Assembly: GCF_000715075.1 (NCBI RefSeq)
Contig: NC_134102.1
Coordinates: 111,488,001 to 111,552,000 of the forward strand
Origin: Nicotiana tabacum
Taxonomy: Eukaryota > Streptophyta > Magnoliopsida > Solanales > Solanaceae
Direction of reading: 5' to 3'
Length of the DNA: 64,000 bases
Below, in pieces: positions 46,294-58,347 of this stretch. The notes under the pieces are model-generated. The model saw only the letters and a program-made list of their open reading frames with translations. It did not search any database and was not told the DNA's origin. Position numbers and translations under genes: made by a program. The number at the start of each line of letters is the position of its first letter. Position 1 is the first letter of the stretch.

Positions 46294-48782
46294 AGCTTTA
46301 CCCTCTTGTGGCCAAGCTCCTGAGGTAAAAGGTGAAAGATATGGCATCTTTATGTCTGGGAATAATTTAACTGAGTTAGATCATAATCATATACATGTTA
46401 GTTTTTCAATAAGCATTATCATCCCTTAATTTTACAGCTTGCATACCCCAATTTGCTTTGTTTTATAATTGCTTAAACATGTCACAATAGTGAAAGTCGA
46501 CATGCCACAAATAGAAAGCTTTACAATTTAAGTCAGAAAGACATTGCACAACTCTTTGCTCCTTCACTTGCTACTTTACAAAACCTTAATCAATTAATTC
46601 TATAGATTTGAAGATATATTGGTAAAGGAGCTTCATTTTTTTTAAGTATCCAACGTCACACATTTTTTTTAGAGGTAATCGACTTTGACTAGACCCCTTT
46701 TTCTAAATTTTTTTTTTCAAATAGTGGAGAAGCAAGCTTAAATGCCAGTTAGATTCATTTTTTAAGTATCCAACGTCACACATTTTTTTTAGAGGTAATC
46801 GACTTTGACTAGACCCCTTTTTCTAATTTTTTTTTCATTGTTTTTTTTTTTCAAATAGTGGAGAAGCAAGCTTGGATGCCAGTTAGATTCATTTTTTAAG
46901 TATCCTACGCCACACATTGTTTAGAGGTAATCGACTTTCACCAGACCCCTTTCTGTAATTATTTTTTTGCAAAATTATACATTGTTCAAACAGTGGAGAA
47001 GCAATCTTGGATGTCAATAAAGAATTGGAAAGAAAGATAATAGATTAAATCCTATGTGCATTGTAAATTTTTTATTTAATCGTCAACTGATCTGAAATTT
47101 GGTTCAGCATATGAGTGGAGAGACCCAAATCATTCACTCTAACTAAGTTTAAGATCTACTAAGTTTAATATCAACAAATTCTTGGCCTTCATATTGAAAG
47201 TCCAATAAAGGGTACACATTGTGGAATTATATAGTGTATTGATCAAGTAGGTTTTATTGGCCTATTATTTAGAGAAATCTATGAAAATTCTTAGGATTTG
47301 CTCAGTTCCGTTAACTGGATTATGGCAATACTTCTTTTAGACTGAGAAAAGGTTTTCACACCTCTCAATAGTACCAATTTTTTAAAAAAAGTTTTCACAT
47401 TATCATTTTATATCTCTGACTGCTTAAATAAATATCTCTGATTTCTAAAATTACTGTACTACACAGCAACAAACTGTTGCAAGGTAATTTTTAAAGCATA
47501 TCTTTAGAATAAATATAAAGCTGACACAAAAAGTCATACATATTCAACTGTATATTCTTAGGTCATCCATAGTTCTCTTATCTTGGTATTCTATTCTTTG
47601 AGATCTGAAATGAAATATTTAGGATACGTTCCTTTTGATGTCTAACAGAGTGCCGACTCAGTCTTATCCTTCTTCAACAAGTTGCAACCGTAATTGTCTC
47701 TTTACTCTTTTATTAATCATAAAAACTATTATTCTAAAACACATGACACAATTTTATCAGTTAAGAAATCTGGTGTATATTTGGTCAGTAGTTATCATTC
47801 TTATCTCTCTATATCATTTTTTTTGGTTAAGGCCTCTTCACACTTTCCAGTATTTATTCTCAACTTGAAGGTACACATGATGCGTTCATAAAGTTATGTA
47901 TTGTTGAAGCCGCGACTAATGACCAAAAAGCTCATTTAATTGGAATTTTCTCAACTCGGGTAATATCTTGTGAAACGTGTGTTTTTAAGGACCATAAAAT
48001 GCTGATTGAAAATGCACGTTTGTTTTCGTGCATCTACTTTTCTCTAGCAAGCTTATACAGTCCATTATAAACACTTGCTTAACATTCCCAAACTAATAAG
48101 TTTGTCACGTCCTTCTCCTTAAAGGAAAAACATGACAAATCTTACAGCTTTTGGCATATAGTAGTAGCACAGAACATGAGACAACTATAAATTTGAAGAA
48201 AGTATGCAAAAACTTTAGGACGCGACGAAAATTAACATATAAGACAGTATTCATTCAATAAAGTTGGTATGTATTTTGATTTCCTTTCTATTAAAATAAC
48301 GTTGTATTGATTTCAGATTTTTCTAATACCCTTTTCGATTTGTTACAGGTGGAAGCTATTACAGTTGGCATAAGTCGAACACACTTCTATTTCATTTCTT
48401 GATCTTGAGAAGCACGAGTCATCAATTTCGTGATGGTCAAGAGCAAGAACTAGAGTTGTCAAAGTAAATTTGGATCACATCAATTCTATAAGTAGTTAAT
48501 TTCACTAACATTTTCGTTTCTTCGTGCATATAGGCAAAGGTTTATCTAAGAATGGTAAAGCCCAAAAATTTGCTTTACAGTATTAGCTAGAAGCTATAAG
48601 TAAATTATGTATGCTATCTTTCTTGATTTTCTCTTTGTTTGAAACACACAATGTGTGTTGATTATGTATGTAAATATATGAAAGCAACAAGACCCAACAT
48701 ATATAAGGAATCAATGAATAATAAAATTAGATTTCTTTCATGCTCCTTTGTGTCTACCGTATTATTCAATTAATTTTTTTTT
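46294..48782. other. A/T-rich intergenic or intronic DNA
   Basis: No open frame longer than about 80 codons and no transposon protein. It holds the three-copy tandem repeat described separately and several splice-site-like sequences on the plus strand. Near 48350-48465 a G/A-rich exon-like stretch lies between an acceptor and a GTAAAT donor. Confidence 0.5.
46634..47013. repeat. Three-copy tandem repeat, about 122-134 bases per unit
   Basis: Units begin at 46634, 46756 and 46890. Each contains TTTTAAGTATCCAACGTCAC, GAGGTAATCGACTTTGACTA and GTGGAGAAGCAAGCTT. Units differ mainly in the length of T runs; the third is the most diverged. Confidence 0.92.
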
Positions 48783-48805
48783 CATTGCGCGGGTACGAAT
48801 ACTAG
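48783..48805 (+). mobile_element. Possible Helitron 3' terminus
   Basis: The sequence CATTGCGCGGGTACGAATACTAG followed by T resembles plant Helitron ends: a GC hairpin arm, about 10 bases, CTAG, then T. The left arm of the hairpin is not preserved (a T run stands there) and no matching 5' TC end was located, so only this end is called. Confidence 0.4.
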
Positions 48806-49681
48806 TAAAATAAAAAAGGAAGAGAGTTGTTATTGATCAAAATAGCTTCTTTTTTTCATATATATTTCTCCTGACTTAAGACTTTTTTATACTCCCAATA
48901 GATGTGCATTTTTTAAACGTAAATAGGTTTGATAATTTATATTCAACTTGAGAAATTCAAATATGGAGCTGATTTCAAGTTTAAATTTCAGCTTTATAGA
49001 GTGTAAGTATAACTTAACTTAGTTACCAAAAAAGGATCGACCAACATTATATTACTTTAAGGTTTTATACTTTACTCACTACACGATTACTATCAATTGT
49101 AAATTAATTCGCAATTTGCTAGTTATAGATAAAGCGGTGGAATCAGCTTGTTGAAGAAGAAGAAGGCATCAAATTATTATCTCTTTTGTTGTATAACTTA
49201 CGTTTTAGCATTAAAATTTTCTAATGACGTCTAATTAAAAGGAAAAAAGTCTTTTTAAACTCGAAGATATTTTACCTTAAATCATGATTTCTAGCGTAAC
49301 AATGTTCTAATGTGAGCCAACACCAAGAAAAGCATAACTCAAAATTCAACTTCTTTTATTATGCTTAAACCCAACTCACTGCTATCTCTTTTACTATAAA
49401 ACATTCAAATTTTTATCTGGTGAAATGTTTATTTTAGACTTTGATTTAATTTTAAATAATAGGACAAACCCCATAATCTAACCTAATATTATGAATTAAT
49501 TTTATCTTTTAATGTGTAAAGTTCTTAAATACTAAATAGTACATTGCAAGTCATCATGTGATATTGAATACATTATTTTAGTCTTAAGGATTTTGAGAAA
49601 TAGAAATTCTACTTTATTATTGATTTCTCGAACTTCTTGATAGATCTAAAATCTTCTCAATAGATTTATAAGATAGATTTA
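48806..49681. other. A/T-rich intergenic DNA
   Basis: Nothing recognisable: no open frame of note, no repeats and no transposon motifs. Confidence 0.6.
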
Positions 49682-51830
49682 TGTAACGACTTCACCGGTC
49701 GTTTTGAGCTTTAGCGTTCCATTCGGTGGTTTGAGACTTTGAGTTGCTTCATATTATGTGTTATGACTTGCGTGCATGGTTAGTTTCGGTTTCGAGCGGT
49801 TCGGGATTGATTTGGAAGAATGATTCTCGTTTTAGAAGCTTTAAGTTGGAAGAGTTGACCAAGGTTTAACTTTTGGGTAAACGGATTCGGAATCGGGTTT
49901 TAATTATTCCAATAAGTTTGTATGATTATTTTGGACATGTCCACAAAGTTTGGTTGAATTCCGATGAGTTTTGGATAGGTTTGGGTTGTATGGTGATTGT
50001 TTTGGGTTTCGACATTGATTTGAGCATAAAGGTTACCATATTGAGCAAACAACCCTTGATTCGTGTTTTGACTAAACCATTATATCCGTATCGTAATTTT
50101 GGAACCATAGCAACTGAAATTATCAAGTTTCAACATCGTATGAAAAATTTATGGTCATTTTACTAAGAATTGGGTTGCCGGATTTTTCAGCTGAAACAAC
50201 TATGTACATTTTGTTTTTCAGATTAATTACGAAATTACCACTGAATTCGTATTTAAAAATCAGCATTATTTCCAAATATTGAAAACAAACATATCTCCTT
50301 CATTATAAGGTCAAATGGAGTGATTCAAAAGCTTAACTTGACTAGAATTTCACGAGAAATCCATTAAAGGTATCAAAAGAGAGTTTCGAGATCGTTTGGC
50401 ACAAGAAACGAGGCAGAATGGCTGGGCAAAAATATATAATATCGAGGGTTTGTTATGGTCTATTTTGAGTTGGGGAGCTCGAGTTTGGGCGATTTTGGAG
50501 GCAATTTTCACTACATGGATTGGGGTAAATATTCTATACTCGATTTTGATTATATTTCATGAATCCATCTTCATTTTTTGAATTTGATTGATGATTTCAA
50601 AGTGAAAATTTGAGGGGTTTTGTCTAAAATTTCATAAAGTGAATTTTTGAGATTTGAGCATCGATTCAGAGTCGGATTTGAGTGAAACTAGTATGGTTGG
50701 ACTCATAATCGAATGGGTTGTCGAATTTTATGAGTTACGCTGGATTCCGAGGTGCAGGTCCGAGCTTGGCTTTTTTGTTGACTTTAGGCTTTTGATTAAA
50801 GATTCCACCTTTATCGATTGGGTTTTTTTTGTTACTATTATTTGATGTTCTTGAGTTGCTTTTGGCTAGTTTTGAACCGTTTGGAGGTCGGTACGCGTGG
50901 GATGGCATTTCTGGAGTATTGTTTGGCTTGCTCGGTATTGGATTCGGCTTGTTCGAGGTAAGTAACACGTCTAAACTTGGTGCTGAGGGTATGAATCCCT
51001 GAACATATGTGTTATGTGTTTGGTGTTGAGGTGACGCACATGCTAGGTGACAGGCGTGTGGACGTGCACCGTGTGAACTGTGACTCCGTTATTCCTGTGG
51101 TACTGTGTAGTTACCTGAACTTATCTGAAATTATGAAAATATCTAAGTACTAGAGCTATTGAGCTGAGAATCATATTAAAAATCATGTTGAGGCTATATG
51201 CTGATTATATTGGGACCCACTGAGGTCATCTCTACTCTTGAGTTATTTGCTTAAATTGCAGTTACATACTCAGTCATATTCATTCATTCGCATATCATAT
51301 CTCAGTCTCTGTTATTCTTTGTTGTCACATCATGTTATCATTGCTTGGGTTGATTGGCATGAGATTTATGAGCCCGAGAGGTTGGAGAGATTGATGACTG
51401 AGTTGGGACCTAAGAGCCGTGTTGTGAGAGATATTATGGATCGGGGTGCACATCGCAGCAGGCCATATTGGCTTTATATACACGTCGAAGCAGGCCTTAT
51501 AGGCTTTATTATAATTGATGGGATCAGGCTGCACGCCGCAATATGTCATATTGGCTTTATATACACGCCGCAGTAGGACTTATAGGCTTTATTATTATTG
51601 ATGTGATCGAGCTGCATGCCACAACAGGTTTTATTGATTCATGATAGGATCGGGTTGCAAGACACAACATGTCATGTTGGCTTATATTAGCGCTTGGGCA
51701 GGATCCGCCCCTCCGGAGTCTGACATACCAGCAGTGAGTGCAGGTGTAACTACTCGACTGGTCCTTTTGAGAGTTGCAGTCTCGTTCTCCCATTTACTGT
51801 TCATTTTGTGCTTTACAGTTGTTATATGAC
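49682..51830 (+). repeat. Gypsy-type LTR fragment F
   Basis: It begins TGTAACGACTTCACCGGTCG, the same LTR start as elements A, B and E, and is followed by the shared TTTTGAG block and AGCTTTAAGTTGGAAG. GAGGTAAGT lies at 50955-50963 and GAGGTGACGC near 51028. The part at 51440-51660 repeats a GGGCTGCACGCCGCAACAGG-like motif four times. No TGACA end or internal region follows, so it is a truncated LTR. Confidence 0.75.
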
Positions 51831-52530
51831 TTGTCGGGGTAGTTAGTTTGGGTACGGAGAGGTTTCAGAATGAATTGAGACACTTAGTTTCAAGGTGAAA
51901 AGCTTAAGTTGAAAAGGTCAACCGAATGTTGACTTATGTATAAACGACTACGGAATTCGGATTGTGTTTTGGAGGTCTATAGTTGGATTAGGCTTGAAAT
52001 GACGAAAGTTGAAAGTTTGACCGAGAGTGGACTTTGTGGTTACTAGTCTCGGATTGGGGTTCAGGGGAGTTGGAGTAGGTCCTTGGTGTCATTTGTGACT
52101 TGTGTGCAAAATTTGAGGTCAATCGGATGAGATTTGATAGGTTTCGGCATCGAATGTAGAAGTTGGAAGTTCAAAAGTTTATTAGGATTTAATCGAGGCG
52201 CGATTCGTAGTTTTAGCATTGTTTGATGAGATTGGAAGGCTCAACTAAGTTCGTATCATATTTTAGGACTTGTTGGTATGTCTGGTTGAGGTCCCGGGGG
52301 CCTCGGGGTGATTCGGATCGAAATCAGACTAAATTTTGGAGTTTTGGAGGAGCTAGTGTGGTCAGGTCTGGTGCGACCGTACCTGCGAGGGAATGGCCGC
52401 AGGTGCGGAGCCGCAGAAGCATCCCTAGGATCGTAGATGCGGTTCTGGTCAAAGAGAAGGTTTGCGCATAGGACCGATGTTTGGATGGGGGCACGCATTG
52501 CAGCGGAGTTGTGATGGGATATAATCCTTT
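51831..52530 (+). repeat. Gypsy-type LTR fragment G
   Basis: It reads GAGACACTTAGT, GACCGAGAGTGGACTTTG, GGAGTTGGAGTAGGTCC and TTTGAGGTCAATCGGA, collinear with the first third of the A/E LTRs, then a short CpG palindrome array (52375-52450). It is cut at 52530 by the start of element D. Confidence 0.75.
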
Positions 52531-55245
52531 TGTTACATCCCATATTTTTGTACGTAAGAGTACATTGTAAGACAATTGATGTAAGCTCAGAAATGACATC
52601 ATTTTTTAAAGTACATATAGTAAGTTAATCATGTTACCTTGGAGGTTAAAAATCTTTAAAATCATAGATAACAAATACCAAGAGGGTTGAAAGACTTAGA
52701 AGCTAAACAAACTGAAGAAAATAAGTTTCGTCGAAAGTCGACAAGTTGGGAATATTATAACATGTAATATTGGGATAAGAATAGGGTGATTAACATGATA
52801 AAGAGGTTATGTTATGAGTTAGTTTAGGCATATGATAGCCGTGAGTTATGTTTTAAATTCAAGCGAGTTGTGGAACAAAAGTTGGAAAAACTCATCACGA
52901 GTTACATTCATAAATGTGCTGAAAATTAGGTCAAATGTAGCGGAGCTTTTCTCCCAATATACTTGGAATTACGGGATGATCCACATATAAAATTGAAGAT
53001 CTACGAGTTTAGTTTCTAACACAATAAACCGTTTTGTTGATTCGACATTGGAGTAGAGAGATATTTTCAGTTTTGCGAGACTATGCAGACTGCATAGGTG
53101 ACAAGTAGGTGTGTCACTGAAGCTTTTTAAGAAATACATTTCATGTGTTATATGACATATTTTTGGGATATATTATATACAAAATGGAAGGTATTGGAAT
53201 GTAGTTTCCAACGCTTTTAACCGTTCATTTATACGACATCCAGATAAAATGATATAAGCATCGGAAGAAGGGCCAATGATAGGGTGCCAAGCTAGCACCT
53301 CTTTGACTTTTCAAAAGTTGATATATTAAGGTCTTAGGTCGTCTTTATCTTCATTTTCCCATAGAAAACGACCAGATAACACCCATAAACATATCATTAA
53401 GTTCTCTTCTAGGGTTTCAAAGAAGATTAATATCTCGGGTACGAAATCAAGAAGCGATAACATTAGAACGATCCCTACGACGTAAGTATCACTATATCGC
53501 TTATCTTTTTCTGTGTAGTTTGAGTTTTGGAAGGTACTGCATAGTTAATAAAACATATACTTTCTGTATTTAAGCTTTTATATATGAAAGAAGGTTGATA
53601 TATTCGTTTCCTAATAGTTAGAACTCACGGGACGGTGATCAGAAGCCGTGAGTTCGATTTATTTTACTTTTAGTGGACTGTTTTGTAGTCCACTCGTGTT
53701 GGACTATTGTGATGCTGATTTATGGAGTTTGGAAGGATGAAGGGCGGGGTGAAATGCCACATGTGGTAGGGTAGTAGGATGGTCGCTCGTCGTTGCAATT
53801 TCAGGCTAATTGATAACTTATTGATTGGGTGTGTTATGGTATATTTGAGGGTTTTGTTGTATTGAAGGTCCCGAATTGTAGTTGGGTTGCTTTTGAGCTT
53901 CTGATTGTATTGTGTTTGTATCTCGCCTATAGTAGGCGTGAGGGAGCAGTAAAATCAGGGGAAATGCTGCCCGTTTTATTTTAGAATCGAGTTATCGTTT
54001 GAGATATGTGATGTACTGGCGCCATCTAAGTTGTACATGTATTTCTTTGTTATAGGGTTGGCGCGCTAGTTGACGTAAGCTTGTTGTTGAGTTACATTGA
54101 CAACTTGAGGTATGTTAAGGCTATCCCTTCTTTTCTTTTGGCATGATCCATATGATACAACGAAACGAGCAAGCACACAACTTTCATAAATGAGTATATT
54201 CTTAAAAGTACTAGGGGTTCCTATGTTCTTGATTCGCCATGTGTCCTATTATTCTATCGTCTGTTCATGGGTCTCAGAAAATACGTAAGTTGATAAAGTT
54301 TATTTCATGATATTAATCGAAGGCATAATGATTTTATGATATTCCGAGAGATCTTATTGACTTACGTCTCATGCAATGCATTCATTTATACATGTACATT
54401 GACCAATGACCAGATATATATGCATATATTATATGTATATGGGGTATGGAGAAAGGTTATAGCATTATATACGTACGAAAATATAGGGTGTAACAACGTT
54501 GATAATTTTGCTCACAGTGACCGAGATGATATGATTGGATGCCCTCAAAGGCTTGATGATGCTATGTACGCATATACCTATGAATGGTATGACATTTATA
54601 AACATATACATGATATTATAAATGTTTTATGATTCATAGAGCTATTCAGACTTAAAGGTTGAGTCATTTACTCCATGTTTCTTTCATGTCTATTGTATAC
54701 AACTTTTCCTGCCATACATACTCGGTACTTTATTTGTACTGATGTCCCTTTTGCCCGGGGACGATGCGTTTCATGCCCGCAGGTCCCGATAGACAGGTTG
54801 AGAGTCTTCCTAGTTGGCTATCAGCTTAGCGGAAGGTGTTGGTGCACCCCACTTGCTTTGGAGTTGCCTATTTGTTTAGTACGATTTGGGCATGTATTGA
54901 TTGGTATGGCTGGGCCCTGTCCCGACCTTTATGATGTTTATATACTCTTAGAGGCTTTAGACAAATGTCATGTATATAGATACTTGTATGGACTTTTCGA
55001 CCTATGTTTTGAGTGTACAAATGATTATGTCGGCCTTATAGGCCCATATGTCACATGTATAAGTTTCTATATCATGTTGGGTCGTCCTATGTCTAGTATT
55101 CCCTTATGTTTTATTCCAGTTATCTCATGACGGCCCTTATGTCCCACTTATCCATGATGGTATAATAAGAAAGATATGTTACGTTGGTACTCAGTTGTGT
55201 AAAACATCGGGTTCCCGTCGCGGCCCTACAGTTTGGGTCGTGACA
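52531..55245 (+). repeat. Element D LTR
   Basis: It begins TGTTACATCCCATATTTTTG and ends GTTTGGGTCGTGACA, 2715 bases. Unlike A, B, E and F its start is not TGTAACGAC, but its end is the shared one. ACGTAAGT near 53480 is a weaker version of the splice-donor-like motif. Confidence 0.85.
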
Positions 55246-55261
55246 AAAGTGATATCAGAGC

Positions 55262-58200
55262 AGTTCTGTCCTAGGGAGTCTACAAACCGTGTCTAGTAGA
55301 GTCTTGTTTATGGGTGTGTTTTGCACCACACTTATAAGCAGAAGGCTACATGGCATTTAGGACTGTCACTCTTTCTTCTTACTCTAGATAGTGTGGTAGA
55401 GCTCAGTTGTAAGAAATTCAAACTCCTAAATTCTATTTTATTCGTTATACAAGGATACCTACATCCAAAAATACAGTTGGTAAGAGATTGAATATGGCTA
55501 TGGAAGAGTTGAGTTAGAGGAACTCAATTTTGCATCATGCTTATGATGAGTAAATGTAAGGTCTTCAGTAGATTATGTGTGTACTACGACGTGTAAGCTT
55601 CTTGATAAGGAACCCTAAGGCATGAATATCTATCCACCCATATGGTATAAAGCAATAAGAGAATCAGAAGGTAGATACAAGTTTCAAAAAGTAAAAGAAG
55701 TTAGGTGAAGAAGGATACGAGGTACCAGTTAGTGAAGATTATCTGTATTTACAATTCAGGCAGAGAAATATAAGCATTCTGAGTTACTTTCAACAATAAC
55801 AAAGATATATTCACTTGACAACACCCATTTCAATTATGCCGTGTAGGAGATAACAGATATAATTAAGAGAAGGAAGGGATATCAACATCCAACTGGGAGC
55901 ACCGGGATGATGCACTCTAGAATAGTACAGTCAGATATGAATATTAGAATGTTCAGAAATTTTAAAAGATTGGCATTGGAATCCTAAAAGGGATAAATAT
56001 TTACCTTTGTATGGCTCCCGTCCTTAGTAAAAAGAGAGTGTTACGCGACACAAAGAGCTAGTGAGGTGAATCAAGGGGGGATAAAAGTGAAAGAATGTTT
56101 TGTTGAAGTTTCCATAATAAGGTGATAGACAAAATATTAGCAGGAGAATAAGAAGAAAGTAAATGAAGCATTATGAGTAAGATGTGATAAATGGATGATA
56201 ACGGTAAATCAAAATATGACAGGACTACATATTCTATAGTCAAGTGAAGGAAAAGACAAGAGGTTACATGCCTTGAGACAATAAAAGAGTATAAGCCATA
56301 AAGTCATGTCCCCATTTCGAGAAATGAGTTGGTGACTCGTACGTGATTACCAGAAGGAAAAGTTAGACCCCCGGAGTAATAGAAATTAGTATGGGCTAGT
56401 GAATAAGATAAACTAGACATGAATTCGGGACCGAAGGATTTGATAATAGTTGACATCGTGATAATTTCAGAGATCGCGTTCCGACGATGCTTCCCTAAAG
56501 CAAGAACTGTGAGCAGAGTTAAGCTTAAGGGACTAAGTGTGCCAGTTACACTAGGTTTCACCTTCGTGCGTAATAAATTCAGTTATCCATGGTATAGAAA
56601 GGTTACCACAAGGCAAGTAAAAGTCTGTGGAAATGTGAAAAGACGCCAAAGATGAAGAGGTAAAACATTTATAGGTAAATCTTCATAGCATTAAATGTTA
56701 GTACTCCCCTAAATGGGGAAGATGATGTGATATGGTATTAAGTCAAAGTTATGTGGTTCAGGTAACTATGGAATAGTAAAGGAAGAATGTGGTAGAAAAG
56801 AGAAAGGAATGAGATTGCATTTATTCATATCCTACGGATATGATACGACTCCAGAATATTATGCAAGCATGACGACGGGGAGAGGTAGTAAGGGTTCCAT
56901 CACTAGATATTATTGATAAATAAGCGCAAACGAACACTTGATACATAAGGAGCCAGTGTTCGGGGTAAGTTAAGACAAAGGATATAACCCAAGAGAGATT
57001 ACGCAGAATATAGATATGAGAATGGACTAACGAGTAGTTAGTAGTTAATTCAGGAAGACCCTAGTCATGGCTAGACAAGAGGATACAGACAAATCAGCAG
57101 ATTGTGCAAGATAAACATAGTGAACCCTAACATAGTGAATTCAGTCTCACAAATATGATGTCGTAACCCTTGAGAAATATTCAAATAGGAGTTGGGGTAA
57201 TTATAGGTACCGTATAAGTATTATGGAAATGAAAGAAAGTGCCACTGGGAAGACAGTCAAAAATTTCAGTTAAGAAGCAACCCTACGAGCACAAGGGCGC
57301 GAAGGTAAGTACCGAAGGATAATTATAGGTGAGTAAGACTATCAAAAAATTCTTTCGAGTATACGATGTAATAAGCTTGCAGCTTTACAAGAGTCAAATG
57401 GCCCCCCTAAGTACTACAAACAAAGACTAGCTAAGGAAATAAGAAAGATGGCTTCAACTTAAGCATAGTGACATAAAGAAAAAAATGGTCTTGTAACAAC
57501 AGTCTCACTACAACATTGTATGCACTCCATAAAAAAGTGGCACCTATCGTGGCTAATGAACGGGAAGAAGAAAAGAAAAATCAAAAGCTGATATTTGAGA
57601 TCATATGAGTTACAGGAAATTCTAGTATCTGTGGGCAATGAGATAAGCCATGTATCCATGCAACAAGTGGCAGAACGACCATGAAAAGTAATTGCTTATG
57701 TTTAAAGATAACTGAGAAGGCACGAAAAGAAATCTATGGTGCTAGCAATTTAAAGGAAGATTGCTAGTAGTATGAATAGATATGTGTAGGTCGCAAGCTA
57801 AAGTATCGTAGAGCGACAAGGGTTTAGGTAGATAGGAGTAAGGATAAGTAAAGATGAGTGAGAAGGTGACAAGAATAGGTAAGACATCGAGATTAAGCCC
57901 ATCAAAACAAGAGAGCTGGCGATTTTTGTAAGTTGAAAAAAGCTCAATATAGCTTGAATTAACTCGGAGGAGTCTAAGACTAGGTGCATTTAGAAGAGAT
58001 GAAATGCTGCCCTGGTAATAAAATAAGGGTGTAATTGTAATTGATAAGAGGATGAATCAATTAAGTAATGATTTAAAGAAAAGGGATTTCATGAATTGCA
58101 CGAGATTAGAGTATCCCCATAAGATGAATCACGTTGGGATGCCATGAAATATGGTTACTGAAGTATAGTATTTTCCCTAGGTGGATTAGGCAAATAACTT

Positions 58201-58347
58201 CAGATATTCCCCGATGCAACGTGAGCCGTAGTGATAATGTATTACGTAAGAGATTTCAAGTTATCAGTGATAGAATATAGATCAACGTTGAGGTGAATCA
58301 CCAATAGATTGATAAAAGTTATAAAGTATGAGATGAGATTGGGCCGT
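55262..58347 (+). other. Element D interior, no recognisable protein
   Basis: About 3.1 kb, purine-rich on the plus strand. The longest open frames are under 90 codons and show no gag or pol motif on either strand. It is either a non-autonomous interior or very old decay. Confidence 0.65.

Larger units (their letters stand above)
52531..58347 (+). mobile_element. LTR element D, 5' LTR plus non-coding interior
   Basis: The 5' LTR is 52531-55245, followed by PBS TGATATCAGAGC (55250-55261), one change from the tRNA-Met type. The interior runs to 58347, where the LTR of element E begins. No 3' LTR is in view, so D is truncated by, or interrupted by, E. Confidence 0.8.

Noticed and set aside
54336..55130. 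ORFs of 98 and 151 codons in the element D LTR
   Set aside because: They are inside an LTR, lack known motifs and have hydrophobic low-information composition. Chance reading is more likely.
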